Assembly (NCBI GenBank): GCA_023425025.1
Contig: JAFADG010000045.1
Location: 1-64,000, forward strand
DNA length: 64,000 bases
Direction of reading: 5' to 3'
Source: Bacillota bacterium
GTDB lineage: Bacteria; Bacillota; Clostridia; Christensenellales; Aristaeellaceae
Part shown: piece by piece, positions 40,994 to 49,415 of the stretch
Numbering within the stretch: position 1 is the stretch's first letter
Layout of the letters: every line of letters starts with the position of its first letter
Made by a program: the position numbers and the translations under genes
Notes under the pieces: generated by a model
What the model was told of the DNA's origin: nothing
Databases searched by the model: none
The model's input: only the letters and a program-made list of their open reading frames with translations

Positions 40994-41593
40994 ATGGGCT
41001 ATCTGGTGCCAACGGTAATAGAACAGACGAACAGGGGCGAGCGCGCTTACGACATTTTTTCCAGGCTGCTCAATGACAGGGTGGTTATGCTCAACGGCGT
41101 GGTAAGCAATGAATCCGCCAGCGTGATCATTGCCCAGATGCTTTTTCTGGAATCAAGCGACTGCAATGCGGACATCCACTTTTACATCAACAGCCCCGGC
41201 GGTTCCATTACGGATGGGCTCGCTATTCTGGATACGATGAATTATATCAAGTGTGATGTTTCGACTATCAGCATTGGTCAATCCGGCAGCGCCGGCTCGC
41301 TGCTTTTGGCGGCCGGCAAAAAGGGCAAACGGTTTGCGCTGAAAAACAGCGAGGTGCTCATTCACCAGCCGGCCATCTCCGGGGGGCTTTCCGGCCAGGC
41401 CACCGATATCAAAATCCACAGTGACTGGCTTGACAAAACAAAAGAAAGGCTCCACGCAATCTACAGCGAATTGACGGGCCAGCCCCTTGCAAAGATCAAG
41501 GCCGACATGGAGCGGGATTTTTATATGACCGCCCAGCAGGCAGTGGAATATGGGCTGGTTGACAGGATATTGCTCAACCGTAACGAGCAGTGA
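40994..41593 (+). CDS. clpP: ClpP-family serine protease, divergent paralog
   Basis: ClpP forms the barrel protease that works with Clp ATPases. The start at 40994 has AGGAGGG and gives 199 residues. The triad is seen as Ser99 in GQSGSAGS, His124 in VLIHQPAISGG and Asp175 in MERDFYMTA. In the usual protein the serine loop reads GQAASM and this one differs at several positions. It is linked to an AraC regulator rather than to clpX or tig, so it is probably an accessory copy with a specialised role. A terminator follows. Confidence 0.88.
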   Translation: MGYLVPTVIEQTNRGERAYDIFSRLLNDRVVMLNGVVSNESASVIIAQMLFLESSDCNADIHFYINSPGGSITDGLAILDTMNYIKCDVSTISIGQSGSAGSLLLAAGKKGKRFALKNSEVLIHQPAISGGLSGQATDIKIHSDWLDKTKERLHAIYSELTGQPLAKIKADMERDFYMTAQQAVEYGLVDRILLNRNEQ

Positions 41594-41616
41594 TGCGCTT
41601 GGAAACAAGACATAGA

Positions 41617-41651
41617 AAACGACGCAATGGCCGCTGGCCAGTGCGTCGTTT
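41617..41651. terminator. Terminator after clpP
   Basis: AAACGACGCA-TGGCC pairs with GGCC-TGCGTCGTTT with one bulge and a 3-base loop, followed by a T-rich stretch on the plus strand. It lies between the converging clpP and hypA genes. Confidence 0.8.
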
Positions 41652-41663
41652 CTTATATCCCAT

Positions 41664-42005
41664 CTACCCCGCCACAATCTCCTTGATCACAAACTCCCGC
41701 CCGCCCAGCACTTCGGGGCTTGCATCCCCGCAGGCCGGGCATTTTTTACGGTTTTTCAGGATATTGTACACCCGGCCGCAGGCCCGGCAACGGCCGTTGC
41801 CGGGCAGAATTTCAATCTCCAGGCGCGTGTTTTCCAGCATCGTGCCATAGGCGGCGGCAGGGTAGCACTGCTCCACAAAATAGGGCACGACAGAAGACAG
41901 CTCGCCGATCTGCAATACCAGTGTTTCCACCCTTGTCACGTTCTGCGCTTTGGCGATGCCCTCCACTACCCGCACGATCTCGGCCACAATGCCCAGCTCA
42001 TGCAT
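41664..42005 (-). CDS. hypA: HypA-family nickel chaperone
   Basis: HypA delivers nickel during maturation of [NiFe] hydrogenase. The 113-residue protein has the N-terminal MHELG (His2 and Glu3 bind nickel) and a zinc site CRAC (73-76) and CPAC (89-92). It overlaps the upstream Fe-S flavoprotein by 8 bases, so they are coupled. No hydrogenase structural genes, hypC, hypD, hypE or hypF are in the window; nickel may go to another enzyme. Confidence 0.9.
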   Translation of the reverse strand: MHELGIVAEIVRVVEGIAKAQNVTRVETLVLQIGELSSVVPYFVEQCYPAAAYGTMLENTRLEIEILPGNGRCRACGRVYNILKNRKKCPACGDASPEVLGGREFVIKEIVAG

Positions 42006-44736
42006 TCTGCGCCTCGCGGGTGAAGGATTTGCGCACCTTTTTGACGGCGATCTTGACCACGCGCTTGAGTGCGTGGGGCACCACGGCCTTTTTTAAGTTA
42101 AACAGCGTTACGCCTTCGCCGTCGTACTTGCGGGAAAGGGTAATGGCGTCAAACCGGCATTTGGTGGTGCACTGGCCGCAGCCCACGCAAAGGAATTCAT
42201 CCACCACCACCGCGCCGCAATGAAGGCACCGCTCGGTTTCCTTTTTCACCTGCTCCTGCGTAAAGGTCAGGCGCGCATCGGCAAAGGGACTGGCGGCCTT
42301 CTCGTGGGCGGCCTGCTGACGCGGCATGCGGTCAAAGCTATCAAGCAGCAGGTCTTCCTTGTTCAGCGCCTTGTATGCACGCCTGTCGCGGCCGAGCACC
42401 AAGCTTTGACCGGGCTGTACAAAGCGGTGGAGGGAGATTGCGCCCTGCTTGCCGGCGGCGATGGCGTCGATGGCAAACTTCGGGCCGGTGTGAACATCGC
42501 CGCCGGCGAAGATATCCGGTTCGGCGGTTTGATAGGTGAAGCCGTCGGCCTGCACCGTACCGTTTTTGTTCAGGGCTGCCTTGGTGCCGTCCAGCAGCTT
42601 GCCCCAGTCGATGCTCTGGCCGATGGATAAGAGAATATGGTCGGCTTCCACTATGATGGTTTCGCTCTCATCATACTTGGGCGCGAACCTTCCGCTTTCA
42701 TCAAACACGGATACGCAGCGCTTGAATTCCATGCCCTTTACACGGCCGTTTTCTACGATGATCCTTTTCGGCCCCCAACCGTTTTCGATATGTATGCCTT
42801 CCTGCTGCGCTTCCTCGATCTCTTCGGGCAGGGCCGGCATTTCCCTTTCGCTCTCCAGGCAGTACATCACGACCCCGGCCTTTGTCAGCCGCGCGGCGGT
42901 CCGGGCTACGTCCACCGCCACGTTGCCGCCGCCGATGACCAGCGTGCGGCCGGAAAGGGGAACATCCTCCCCAAGGGTTACGCGGCGGATAAAATCGATG
43001 CCGTTTTGCATGCCCTGGGCATCCTCGCCCTCGATGTTCAATTTCCGCCCCGCCTGGGCGCCGATGGCGATATAGAACGCCTCAAAGCCTTGTTCGCGAA
43101 GCTGTGCAATGGTCACATCGCGGCCTACTTCCACCCCTGTTTGTATGGTAACGCCAAGCTCCTTCACAATATTGATCTCGGCCTTGACCACATCTTTTGT
43201 CAGGCGGAAGGCGGGAATGCCGAACATCAGCATGCCGCCCGGCTCCTTCTCCTTTTCAAACACGGTGACGTTGTACCCGTCGATGGCCAGGTAATAGGCG
43301 CAGGAAAGGCCCGCGGGGCCGGCGCCGATAACGGCGATCTTCTTTTGATAATCATGGCGCTTTTGCGGCATAAATCGGTGCTGCGCATTCAGATCCTGCT
43401 GGGCGATGAACTTTTTGATTTCATCGATGGCGATGGGCTCGTCCACCTCCGCCCTGGTGCATGCGCTTTCGCAGCGCCTGTTGCAAATGCGGCCGCACAC
43501 CGCGGGGAAGGGGTTTTCCTTTTTGATCAGTTCCAGCGCGTCGCAGAACCTACCCTGGGCGGCCAGCTTGATGTAGCCCTGTATGCCAATGTGGGCGGGG
43601 CACTCGGTTTTGCAGGGCGCGGTGCCGGTATCCACCACGTTTTTGCGGTTGGTGCGGTAATCCGGGTTCCAGTGATCGGGCGTCCAGTGTGTGTCTCTGG
43701 GTGTGTCTTTACGTATGATCTTCTCCGGCACAGGCTTTTTGGAGCAGACCTTTTGCCCCAATTGCAGGGCGTTCACCGGGCAGTTTTCCACGCACTGGCC
43801 GCAAGCCACGCACTTTTCCCGGTCGACTTGCGATACATAGTTGGAGCGCACCATGTCGGCGTTTAAGAACATTTCCGCCGTGCGCATGGAAAAGCAGCCG
43901 CAGCCGCAGCAGTTGCAAATGGCGTGGGTATGGCCGCTGCCGTCCAGGTTGGGGATCTCGTGCATCAGCCCGTTTTCCTCGGCCCGGCGCAGGATGGCGT
44001 AAACTTCATCCTTATTGACTTCGCGGCCCCGGCCGGTGCGGATGTAATACTCGGCGGCGTGGCCCATTTGTATGCACATGTCTTCTTTCAGGTGCCCGCA
44101 GCCCTCGCCCATGATTTCCCTTGCGGTGCGGCAGGAGCAGTTGGATACGGAGAAGATGGTGTTCGCCTCGATATACTTGGATAATTCCTCATACGATGCC
44201 CGGCGGCTTTCGCCGTCGATGGCCTTTTCGATGGGGATGACCCGCATCAGCCCGATGCCCACCGGTGTGAGGCCCACGGTTTTTCCGCCGCGCAGACGGC
44301 CATAGGCCTCAAAAGCCTGGGCAATCTGCGGGTATTTTTTTGCGTTGGTGGGGTGGTTGGTCATCATCTCCATGATGCCGGGCACCCAGGTGTCGTACCA
44401 GAACGTATCCTTGCCATCAATGGTATTGACAAAGCACACCCCGGCGTCGGCCAGCTCCAATAAGATGCGGTAGCATTCATCGACAGGCTTGTCCATCCGC
44501 CGGCTGATGGCCTCCGCCGTCACCTTTTCTTGGAGTGCCATGCTCATGCAAACTTCCGCCATTTCATCCGTTACCACCGGCTCCAAGATCAAATACTCCG
44601 GATCGCTGAAGGTATAGGCATCCCTGGCGCCGGGCTTTTTGCGGCCGATATGGTTGGCCAGGGCCAGCACCTTTACACTGCCGGTGCGCTGCGGTGGTAC
44701 CTGTATGCCGGGCTGTAACGGATGGGTTTGTGCCAT
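41998..44736 (-). CDS. Large Fe-S flavoprotein, GltD-like NAD(P)H oxidoreductase with added Fe-S domains
   Basis: The start at 44736 (MAQTHPLQPG) follows GGGGGAA and gives 912 residues. Residues about 50-290 are an N-terminal domain with a winged-helix-like part and unusual cysteine groups (CSCR near 200, C-rich HAICNCCGCGC near 273-281). Residues 305-325 are a ferredoxin motif (CVACGQCVENCP). Residues about 370-460 resemble the GltD Fe-S region (CKTECP, CGRICNRRCESAC). Residues about 466-790 bind FAD (GAGPAGLSCA) and NAD(P) (GGGNVAVDVAR). Residues about 836-862 add another Fe-S motif (CVGCGQCTTKC), and the tail is very basic. It may pass electrons between NAD(P)H and an unknown partner. It sits between hypB and hypA in one operon. 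Confidence 0.83.
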   Translation of the reverse strand: MAQTHPLQPGIQVPPQRTGSVKVLALANHIGRKKPGARDAYTFSDPEYLILEPVVTDEMAEVCMSMALQEKVTAEAISRRMDKPVDECYRILLELADAGVCFVNTIDGKDTFWYDTWVPGIMEMMTNHPTNAKKYPQIAQAFEAYGRLRGGKTVGLTPVGIGLMRVIPIEKAIDGESRRASYEELSKYIEANTIFSVSNCSCRTAREIMGEGCGHLKEDMCIQMGHAAEYYIRTGRGREVNKDEVYAILRRAEENGLMHEIPNLDGSGHTHAICNCCGCGCFSMRTAEMFLNADMVRSNYVSQVDREKCVACGQCVENCPVNALQLGQKVCSKKPVPEKIIRKDTPRDTHWTPDHWNPDYRTNRKNVVDTGTAPCKTECPAHIGIQGYIKLAAQGRFCDALELIKKENPFPAVCGRICNRRCESACTRAEVDEPIAIDEIKKFIAQQDLNAQHRFMPQKRHDYQKKIAVIGAGPAGLSCAYYLAIDGYNVTVFEKEKEPGGMLMFGIPAFRLTKDVVKAEINIVKELGVTIQTGVEVGRDVTIAQLREQGFEAFYIAIGAQAGRKLNIEGEDAQGMQNGIDFIRRVTLGEDVPLSGRTLVIGGGNVAVDVARTAARLTKAGVVMYCLESEREMPALPEEIEEAQQEGIHIENGWGPKRIIVENGRVKGMEFKRCVSVFDESGRFAPKYDESETIIVEADHILLSIGQSIDWGKLLDGTKAALNKNGTVQADGFTYQTAEPDIFAGGDVHTGPKFAIDAIAAGKQGAISLHRFVQPGQSLVLGRDRRAYKALNKEDLLLDSFDRMPRQQAAHEKAASPFADARLTFTQEQVKKETERCLHCGAVVVDEFLCVGCGQCTTKCRFDAITLSRKYDGEGVTLFNLKKAVVPHALKRVVKIAVKKVRKSFTREAQNA

Positions 44737-44816
44737 GATCGGTTCCCCCTTATGTGATGCTGATGAATGAACGGGCGTATTGTATATCCTTGCTTGGCAT
44801 GGATATATGAGGCTTG

Positions 44817-44942
44817 GCGGGCGGTTGATAACCGTCCCTACGCTGATGGGCATAATTGTATTGTATGCCCCAGCAGATATTATTCCGGCAGTGAAGCCAA
44901 TAAGCAATCAAAGCCGTAGGGGCGAATGATCATTCGCCCGTA
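44817..44942. mobile_element. MITE-like element with palindromic ends
   Basis: Left end 44817-44842 contains GGGCGGTTGATAACCGTCCC and right end 44915-44940 contains the perfect palindrome GGGCGAATGATCATTCGCCC; the two ends are inverted copies of each other, sharing CGGGCG and CCCTACG. The 126-bp unit encodes nothing. Similar palindromes occur between genes in many clostridia. It lies between hypB and the flavoprotein gene. Confidence 0.7.
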
Positions 44943-44949
44943 TTTACGG

Positions 44950-45744
44950 TCATTCCCGCGTGAGTTTGAGAACGTCTCCAGAGGCTTCCCCCTGGGGGGA
45001 AGCTGTCATCGAAGGTGACTGATGAGGGGGCATACCCAGGCCAGATAAATGCAGCGAAAGCACCTCATCCGGCGCTTCCTTCCGCCACGCTTCCACCTCG
45101 CCGCGCAGCCAGGCCGCCCATTCCTCCAGCCCCTCGCCAGTGCGCGCGCAAATGGGGATCACCCTGGCGCTGGGGTTGAGCCTGGCCACCCGCTCCCTGA
45201 CCTTCTGCACATCAAAATCAAAATACGGCAGCACGTCGATTTTGTTGATCAGCACCACATCGCAAATGGTAAACATCAGCGGATACTTCAAGGGCTTGTC
45301 ATCCCCCTCAGGCACGGAGAGGATCATGACGTTTTTGATGGCGCCGGTATCAAACTCCGCGGGGCAGACCAGGTTGCCCACGTTTTCCAGTATCGCCAGG
45401 TCAATATCGTCTGTGCCAAAGCCCTTTAGCCCTTCGCGGGTCATGCCGGCATCCAGGTGGCACATGCCGCCGGTATGCAATTGGATGACCTTTACGCCGG
45501 TTTCGGCGATGGCCTTCGCATCCACATCGGAATCGATGTCGGCTTCCATGACGCCGATGGAAAATGCATCCTTCAAAAGCGCAATGGTTCCTTTTAAGGT
45601 TGTGGTTTTCCCCGCACCGGGGGAGGACATGAGGTTTAACAGGAACACGCCCTTTTCCGTAAGCTCTGCGCGCAGGCGGCTGGCCTCCCGGTCATTGTCC
45701 GCAAATACGCTTTGCTTGATCTCCAGTATGCGAAAATTGCTCAT
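44950..45744 (-). CDS. hypB: HypB-family GTPase with repeat-derived C-terminal tail
   Basis: HypB is the GTPase that drives nickel insertion. The 264-residue protein has the P-loop SSPGAGKTTT (residues 40-49), metal ligands in HTGGMCHLD (Cys95, His96) and NKID for guanine specificity. It lacks the N-terminal histidine stretch of some HypBs. The normal fold ends near residue 230; the last 30 or so residues (PHQSPSMTASPQGEASG) are encoded by a palindromic intergenic repeat that has extended the frame. It starts 21 bp after the membrane protein gene. Confidence 0.9.
   Translation of the reverse strand: MSNFRILEIKQSVFADNDREASRLRAELTEKGVFLLNLMSSPGAGKTTTLKGTIALLKDAFSIGVMEADIDSDVDAKAIAETGVKVIQLHTGGMCHLDAGMTREGLKGFGTDDIDLAILENVGNLVCPAEFDTGAIKNVMILSVPEGDDKPLKYPLMFTICDVVLINKIDVLPYFDFDVQKVRERVARLNPSARVIPICARTGEGLEEWAAWLRGEVEAWRKEAPDEVLSLHLSGLGMPPHQSPSMTASPQGEASGDVLKLTRE
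44977..45026 (+). repeat. Palindromic repeat forming the 3' end of hypB
   Basis: Reads AGGCTTCCCCCTGGGGGG then AAGCTGTCATCGAAGGTGAC and TGATGAGG. It is the same unit as the right half of the element at 51427-51556 in opposite orientation. It consists of two hairpins (TTCCCC/GGGGAA and GTCATC/GGTGAC). Confidence 0.82.
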
Positions 45745-45765
45745 GTTGTTTTCTCCGTTATTCCA

Positions 45766-46767
45766 TCAAATTGCCACGGTATGCGTTTGGGCCAGTTCCT
45801 TCACCGCACGATACGCTTTGAGGTCGGTGTACAGCTCGCCCTTGTAGGGGTTGCGACGGGTCTTGCGTGCCTTGTAAACCATATAAACCAATACGCCGAT
45901 GTTGGCAAGCAGCGCCAAGGCGCTTACGATGAAGTAGATGGTGGGATTGTAGGTGGAATTCACGCGGAAAGCCCCCGCATCCTGGAACATGGGGAAGGTT
46001 TGCGCGAACATGCACCACAGCGCCAGCGTTTGCGCCCGGTGCTGCAGCCAGGCGCCCTTGCCCACCGTAAAGGAGCACAGCGTCGGCGCCAGCAGCAGCG
46101 CAAAGCCGCAATACCAGGCGTGGTGGGGCAGGCAGTTGTAGGTGTAGGCAAAGTTCCAAAGGTCATAGGCGATGATCCAGAACCAGAGCATATCGGGCCA
46201 GAGCATATCCCGGCTGCCGTCCGACTTGGTTGCCTTGCGCAGGCAGATGCCGAACCAGCCCGTGATGGTGATAATGTTCAAAAGACCCGCGATGGCGTTC
46301 ATATAGTTCCAGGGGCCGCCCATGAGCAGAACGGGTACGTCGGCGGCAGCATCCTGGGCCATGACGGCGTATGTGATGCCCACCTCGATATCCCGGGCGC
46401 AGGCTTCCAGTATGTTGACGGCCAGGATCAGCGGCGGAAAGCACAAGGCGATCCTGTTATCCGCCAGCCTCCACTCCTTGCCGTTCTTGCGCTTGCCCTT
46501 CAAATGGCGGATGCACCAGAAGCCGATGCAGCCGGCCGTGGACGAATACACCTTGGCCAGGTGAAACCAGTCGGTATAGGTGCTGGATTTCAGCACCGTG
46601 AACCAAAGCACGGAAAGCACCGCGGGCAGCACCACAAAGCAGAAAAAGCCCATCCACTTGAAGCGCCGCGACACCTCGTTCAAGGCAAACAACACTGACA
46701 GCACCAGCAGCCAGATGAGCAGCGAAGAAACGAAGGTTGCACCTTCCGCGTAATTGAACGTGAACAT
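45766..46767 (-). CDS. Multi-pass membrane protein of unknown function
   Basis: The start at 46767 (MFTFNYAEG) follows GGGAGGAA at a good distance and gives 333 residues. About nine hydrophobic segments are visible, such as FVSSLLIWLLVLSVLFAL, FFCFVVLPAVLSVLWF, LILAVNILEAC, IYFIVSALALLANIGVLVYM, with a short charged C-terminus. It has many aromatic residues and several conserved-looking Trp/Tyr/Asn in FWIIAYDLWNFAYTYN near residue 210. No transporter family was recognised. As first gene of the operon with hypB, the Fe-S flavoprotein and hypA, it may import a metal or substrate, which is speculation. Confidence 0.75.
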   Translation of the reverse strand: MFTFNYAEGATFVSSLLIWLLVLSVLFALNEVSRRFKWMGFFCFVVLPAVLSVLWFTVLKSSTYTDWFHLAKVYSSTAGCIGFWCIRHLKGKRKNGKEWRLADNRIALCFPPLILAVNILEACARDIEVGITYAVMAQDAAADVPVLLMGGPWNYMNAIAGLLNIITITGWFGICLRKATKSDGSRDMLWPDMLWFWIIAYDLWNFAYTYNCLPHHAWYCGFALLLAPTLCSFTVGKGAWLQHRAQTLALWCMFAQTFPMFQDAGAFRVNSTYNPTIYFIVSALALLANIGVLVYMVYKARKTRRNPYKGELYTDLKAYRAVKELAQTHTVAI

Positions 46768-46859
46768 GTTATTCCTCCCACGCCTGTGTTTGCTTTGGGT
46801 TTCAGATGGGAAAACGGATGATGAGGACGGTATGATAGTGGACAGACCAGAGTGTAACA

Positions 46860-46883
46860 AGAATGTTATCAGTTTAACATTCT
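46860..46883. promoter_or_regulatory. Operator in the GntR/membrane protein divergent region
   Basis: AGAATGTTA and TAACATTCT form a perfect 9-bp inverted repeat around 6 bases. It overlaps the -10 box of the minus-strand promoter. The adjacent divergent GntR-family gene is the likely binder. Confidence 0.8.
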
Positions 46884-46900
46884 GCTTTGCGTACTGTCAA
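46871..46900 (-). promoter_or_regulatory. Promoter of the membrane protein-hypB operon
   Basis: TTGACA (46895-46900) and TAAACT (46871-46876) on the minus strand, 18 bases apart; the inverted repeat covers the -10 box. Confidence 0.65.
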
Positions 46901-47020
46901 TAGAACGCGGAAAAATCAAGCGGTAACAAGCGTTTTTCTTGCAGGATTCATTAAAATGATATATCATAAATACACGTGGTCCGTGGTTGAACCAGTATCA
47001 AGGAAGGCCGGGGTATCGCC

Positions 47021-47728
47021 ATGCAGTTTCAAAAGCTCAGCGCGCCGACGCTCAAGGAATTGTTCATTCGGGAAATGGAATCTATGATCTTATCCGGCCG
47101 GCTGCCGGTGGGCACCCAACTGCCCCCGGAGAGGGAACTGGCCGCCGCCATGCAGGTGAGCCGGGCAGTGGTCAACGCCGGCATCGTCGAGCTTGCGAAA
47201 AAGGGCTTCCTGGTGGTGCGGCCGCGGCTGGGCACCTATGTGGCCGATTACCGGCGGGATGGCACCATTGAAACCTTTCTTTCCATTGTAGGCTACAACG
47301 GCGGCATGCTAAGGCAGGAGGAGGTGCGCTCCATCCTGGAACTGCGCATCGCGCTGGATACCCTGGCCGTGCAGCTTTGCGCCGCCCGCATCACCGATGG
47401 GGAGCTGAGCGCGCTAAGGGCCGCCGCCAATGCCATCGGCCAATCGAAAACCGATGAGGAGGCGGTGGGCCACGCCTTTTCCTTTCAGCACCAATTGGCC
47501 CTGTATTCCGGCAACACGCTGCTGCCCATTATCTTCAGCTCCTTCAAATCCCTGACCCGCACGCTGTGGCTAAGGTTTTGCATGCTCTACGGTGTACAGG
47601 CGTTGTTTGAAAACACCGACGCACTGTGCGCAAAATTGGAGGCGCGGGATTTTCAGGGGGCGATATGCTGCCTGACGGAGACGGTGAGAAACAGTATCGA
47701 GGGAAACAGAAAGATCTATTATTTATAA
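47021..47728 (+). CDS. GntR-family regulator with FCD-type ligand domain
   Basis: The 235-residue protein has the GntR winged helix at residues about 10-70 (LPPERELAAAMQVSRAVVNAGIVEL, then GFLVVRPRLGTYV) and an all-helical FCD-like effector domain from about residue 90 (RSILELRIALDTLAVQLC). FCD regulators usually bind a carboxylate and often a metal. It is divergent from the membrane protein-hypB-flavoprotein-hypA operon and a perfect inverted repeat lies between them, so it probably represses that operon. Confidence 0.88.
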   Translation: MQFQKLSAPTLKELFIREMESMILSGRLPVGTQLPPERELAAAMQVSRAVVNAGIVELAKKGFLVVRPRLGTYVADYRRDGTIETFLSIVGYNGGMLRQEEVRSILELRIALDTLAVQLCAARITDGELSALRAAANAIGQSKTDEEAVGHAFSFQHQLALYSGNTLLPIIFSSFKSLTRTLWLRFCMLYGVQALFENTDALCAKLEARDFQGAICCLTETVRNSIEGNRKIYYL

Positions 47729-48104
47729 GAAAAATGTTATACATCAATCCATCGCCCTGCGGAAAACAATCTCAATGTGTTATTTGTGTAAAAAAACTGA
47801 ATAATCACGGTCAAACCTGCCCATCTGTGCCAACCAGCCACCCATGCCCGATCCGCCCACGCCCAGCGCAACATCCCTTTTCCTTTCTATATCGAACCCT
47901 CGGGGGAAGTCATGGCAGGGAGGGTGCCGTTGCGATTTCTCTACCCAAGGAGTCTGGCCAGACAAAAGCAAAGGCCGGACCGGCCGCCGGATTCGGAAAA
48001 TACTGAGGCAATTCACGCATGCTAAATAAAATGGGCTGCCGCCCTGCGGCTGAGCCGCATAGGGGGCAGCCCATTGTTTCGAAACAGAAGCCGTTGGGGG
48101 AATT
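47729..48104. other. Gap without a supported gene
   Basis: The 376 bases hold open frames on both strands with no ribosome site. The only clear structure is the hairpin at 48031-48074. Confidence 0.5.
48031..48074 (-). terminator. Terminator of the 77-residue gene
   Basis: ATGGGCTGCC pairs with GGCAGCCCAT around a loop that holds a second small stem (TGCGGC/GCCGCA). On the minus strand the hairpin is followed by TTTATTT. Confidence 0.72.
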
Positions 48105-48338
48105 TTATGCTTCCCACTCGCTCAGCAGCGTTTCGCAGGCCGCGATCATCGCCCGCAGAACGCTGTCCTTGGCGTCGGTGCGGTCCATGTAGTTGTTACC
48201 CTGGTTCACATACATGCTCTGCAAAAGGCCGGTGAGATATTCTCTGGTAAACTCCGGGTCCGCGGCTTTGCGCAGCGTCAGGTTCGTATACTCGCGCTCA
48301 AACGCTTCATTATAGATCTGGTCCAGATCATGATCCAT
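48105..48338 (-). CDS. Small hypothetical protein, 77 residues
   Basis: The start at 48338 (MDHDLDQIYNEAF) has AGGAG 8 bases upstream. The product is acidic and helical, with no membrane segment or cysteine pair (one cysteine in AACETLL). The family is not recognised. It has its own terminator and is probably monocistronic. Confidence 0.78.
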   Translation of the reverse strand: MDHDLDQIYNEAFEREYTNLTLRKAADPEFTREYLTGLLQSMYVNQGNNYMDRTDAKDSVLRAMIAACETLLSEWEA

Positions 48339-48525
48339 AGCGAATCTCCTTTTCGGTGGCCGGCTCCGCTGCCCTGGCGCCCAGGGCGAAGCGTAGGCTG
48401 TTCCATTATATAAACAAGCGGCCCGGTACGCAAGCAAAAGCGTCGCTTTTTTGTGCAGTAGGGGGGATGCCCCCGTACAGCCAATGGATTATCAGAGGCG
48501 GGCGGGCAGGCAATTACACAAAAAA

Positions 48526-48546
48526 CGCCCGGCTTATCGCCGGGCG
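48526..48546 (-). terminator. Terminator of the YbjQ-family gene
   Basis: CGCCCGGC/GCCGGGCG with a 5-base loop is followed on the minus strand by six T. Confidence 0.85.
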
Positions 48547-48562
48547 GCTGTCATGAAAACAG

Positions 48563-48883
48563 TTACTGGCACACCACCGCCGTGCCGGAGGCGGTCACCA
48601 TCAGCATGCCGTTGTTGGCGCCCAGCACCTCGTAGTCGATATCCACGCCGACCACCGCGTTGGCGCCCAAATCATGGGCCCGCTGCTCCATTTCGCGCAG
48701 CGCGTTTTGCCGTGCGTTAATCAGTTCCTCTTCGTAGCTGCCGGAGCGGCCGCCAAAAAAGTTGGACAGCCCTGCCGCAAAGTCCTTGATGAAATTGACG
48801 CCGGAGATGACCTCTCCAAAGACGATGCCTTTGTACTCCACTATGCGCTTGCCGTCAATGGACGGCGTGGTGGTGACGATCAT
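48563..48883 (-). CDS. YbjQ/UPF0145 heavy-metal-binding-domain family protein
   Basis: The start at 48883 (MIVTTTPSIDGK) follows AGGAGGAAG and gives 106 residues, the family length. Hallmarks are VEYKGIVFGEVISG near the N-terminus, ARQNALREMEQRAHDLGANAVVGVDIDYE in the middle and MLMVTASGTAV at the end. The family forms pentamers; its function is not established despite the name. It contains one cysteine only, at the C-terminus, so metal binding is doubtful. Confidence 0.88.
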   Translation of the reverse strand: MIVTTTPSIDGKRIVEYKGIVFGEVISGVNFIKDFAAGLSNFFGGRSGSYEEELINARQNALREMEQRAHDLGANAVVGVDIDYEVLGANNGMLMVTASGTAVVCQ

Positions 48884-49049
48884 ATTTCTTCCTCCTTGCG
48901 TTGTGATTTGCCCGTGAAACCTATTCCACAAAGGAAATGGAAATTCCTACAAAACCTCGCCGGCATCAGCGGTTTTCGCCGGCCATGGCCGGGAGGATGT
49001 ATGCATAATTTTCCGACCGCTGCCCGAAGATAGGAGCGAGGTGAAAAGA

Positions 49050-49235
49050 ATGCGTAATATGTTGAGCAATTCACAGATGCCGATGGGGCTGGGGATGGCA
49101 TTCGCGGAAAACATGGAGGCGATGAGCCGCTTTACAGCCATGACAAACGCGGAGCAGCAATCGGTAATCAGCAGGGCGCGCACCATTCATTCCAAAGAAG
49201 AGATGCAAGCCCTGGTGCGTTCCCTGATTTCATAA
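49050..49235 (+). CDS. Small hypothetical protein, 61 residues
   Basis: The ATG at 49050 has GAGG 9 bases upstream; a GTG at 49041 is possible. The product is Met-rich and helical (MPMGLGMAFAENMEAMSRF then EEMQALVRSLIS). Similar short Met-rich frames occur next to clostridial genes, but no function is known. A strong terminator follows. Confidence 0.7.
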   Translation: MRNMLSNSQMPMGLGMAFAENMEAMSRFTAMTNAEQQSVISRARTIHSKEEMQALVRSLIS

Positions 49236-49280
49236 AATGCTGTGGAACAGACTGACCGGCATGCGGGATTTGCGGGAGAG

Positions 49281-49306
49281 ACGGCGCGGCACACGCCGTT
49301 TTTTTT
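49281..49306 (+). terminator. Terminator after the 61-residue gene
   Basis: ACGGCG pairs with CGCCGT around 7 bases and is followed by eight T. Confidence 0.85.
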
Positions 49307-49415
49307 GCACAGTAAAAGCCGAACCGTACCCGAAGGCACGTCCGGCTTCCAAAAATATAATAAAACGCTGTGTGATCCACTTTTACCGCGTGAAATCCTG
49401 CATACGGTTTCTGAA

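Noticed and set aside
47780..48016. 78-codon minus-strand frame with a glycine-rich stretch
   Set aside because: No ribosome site and no recognisable family; the gap also has comparable frames on the other strand.
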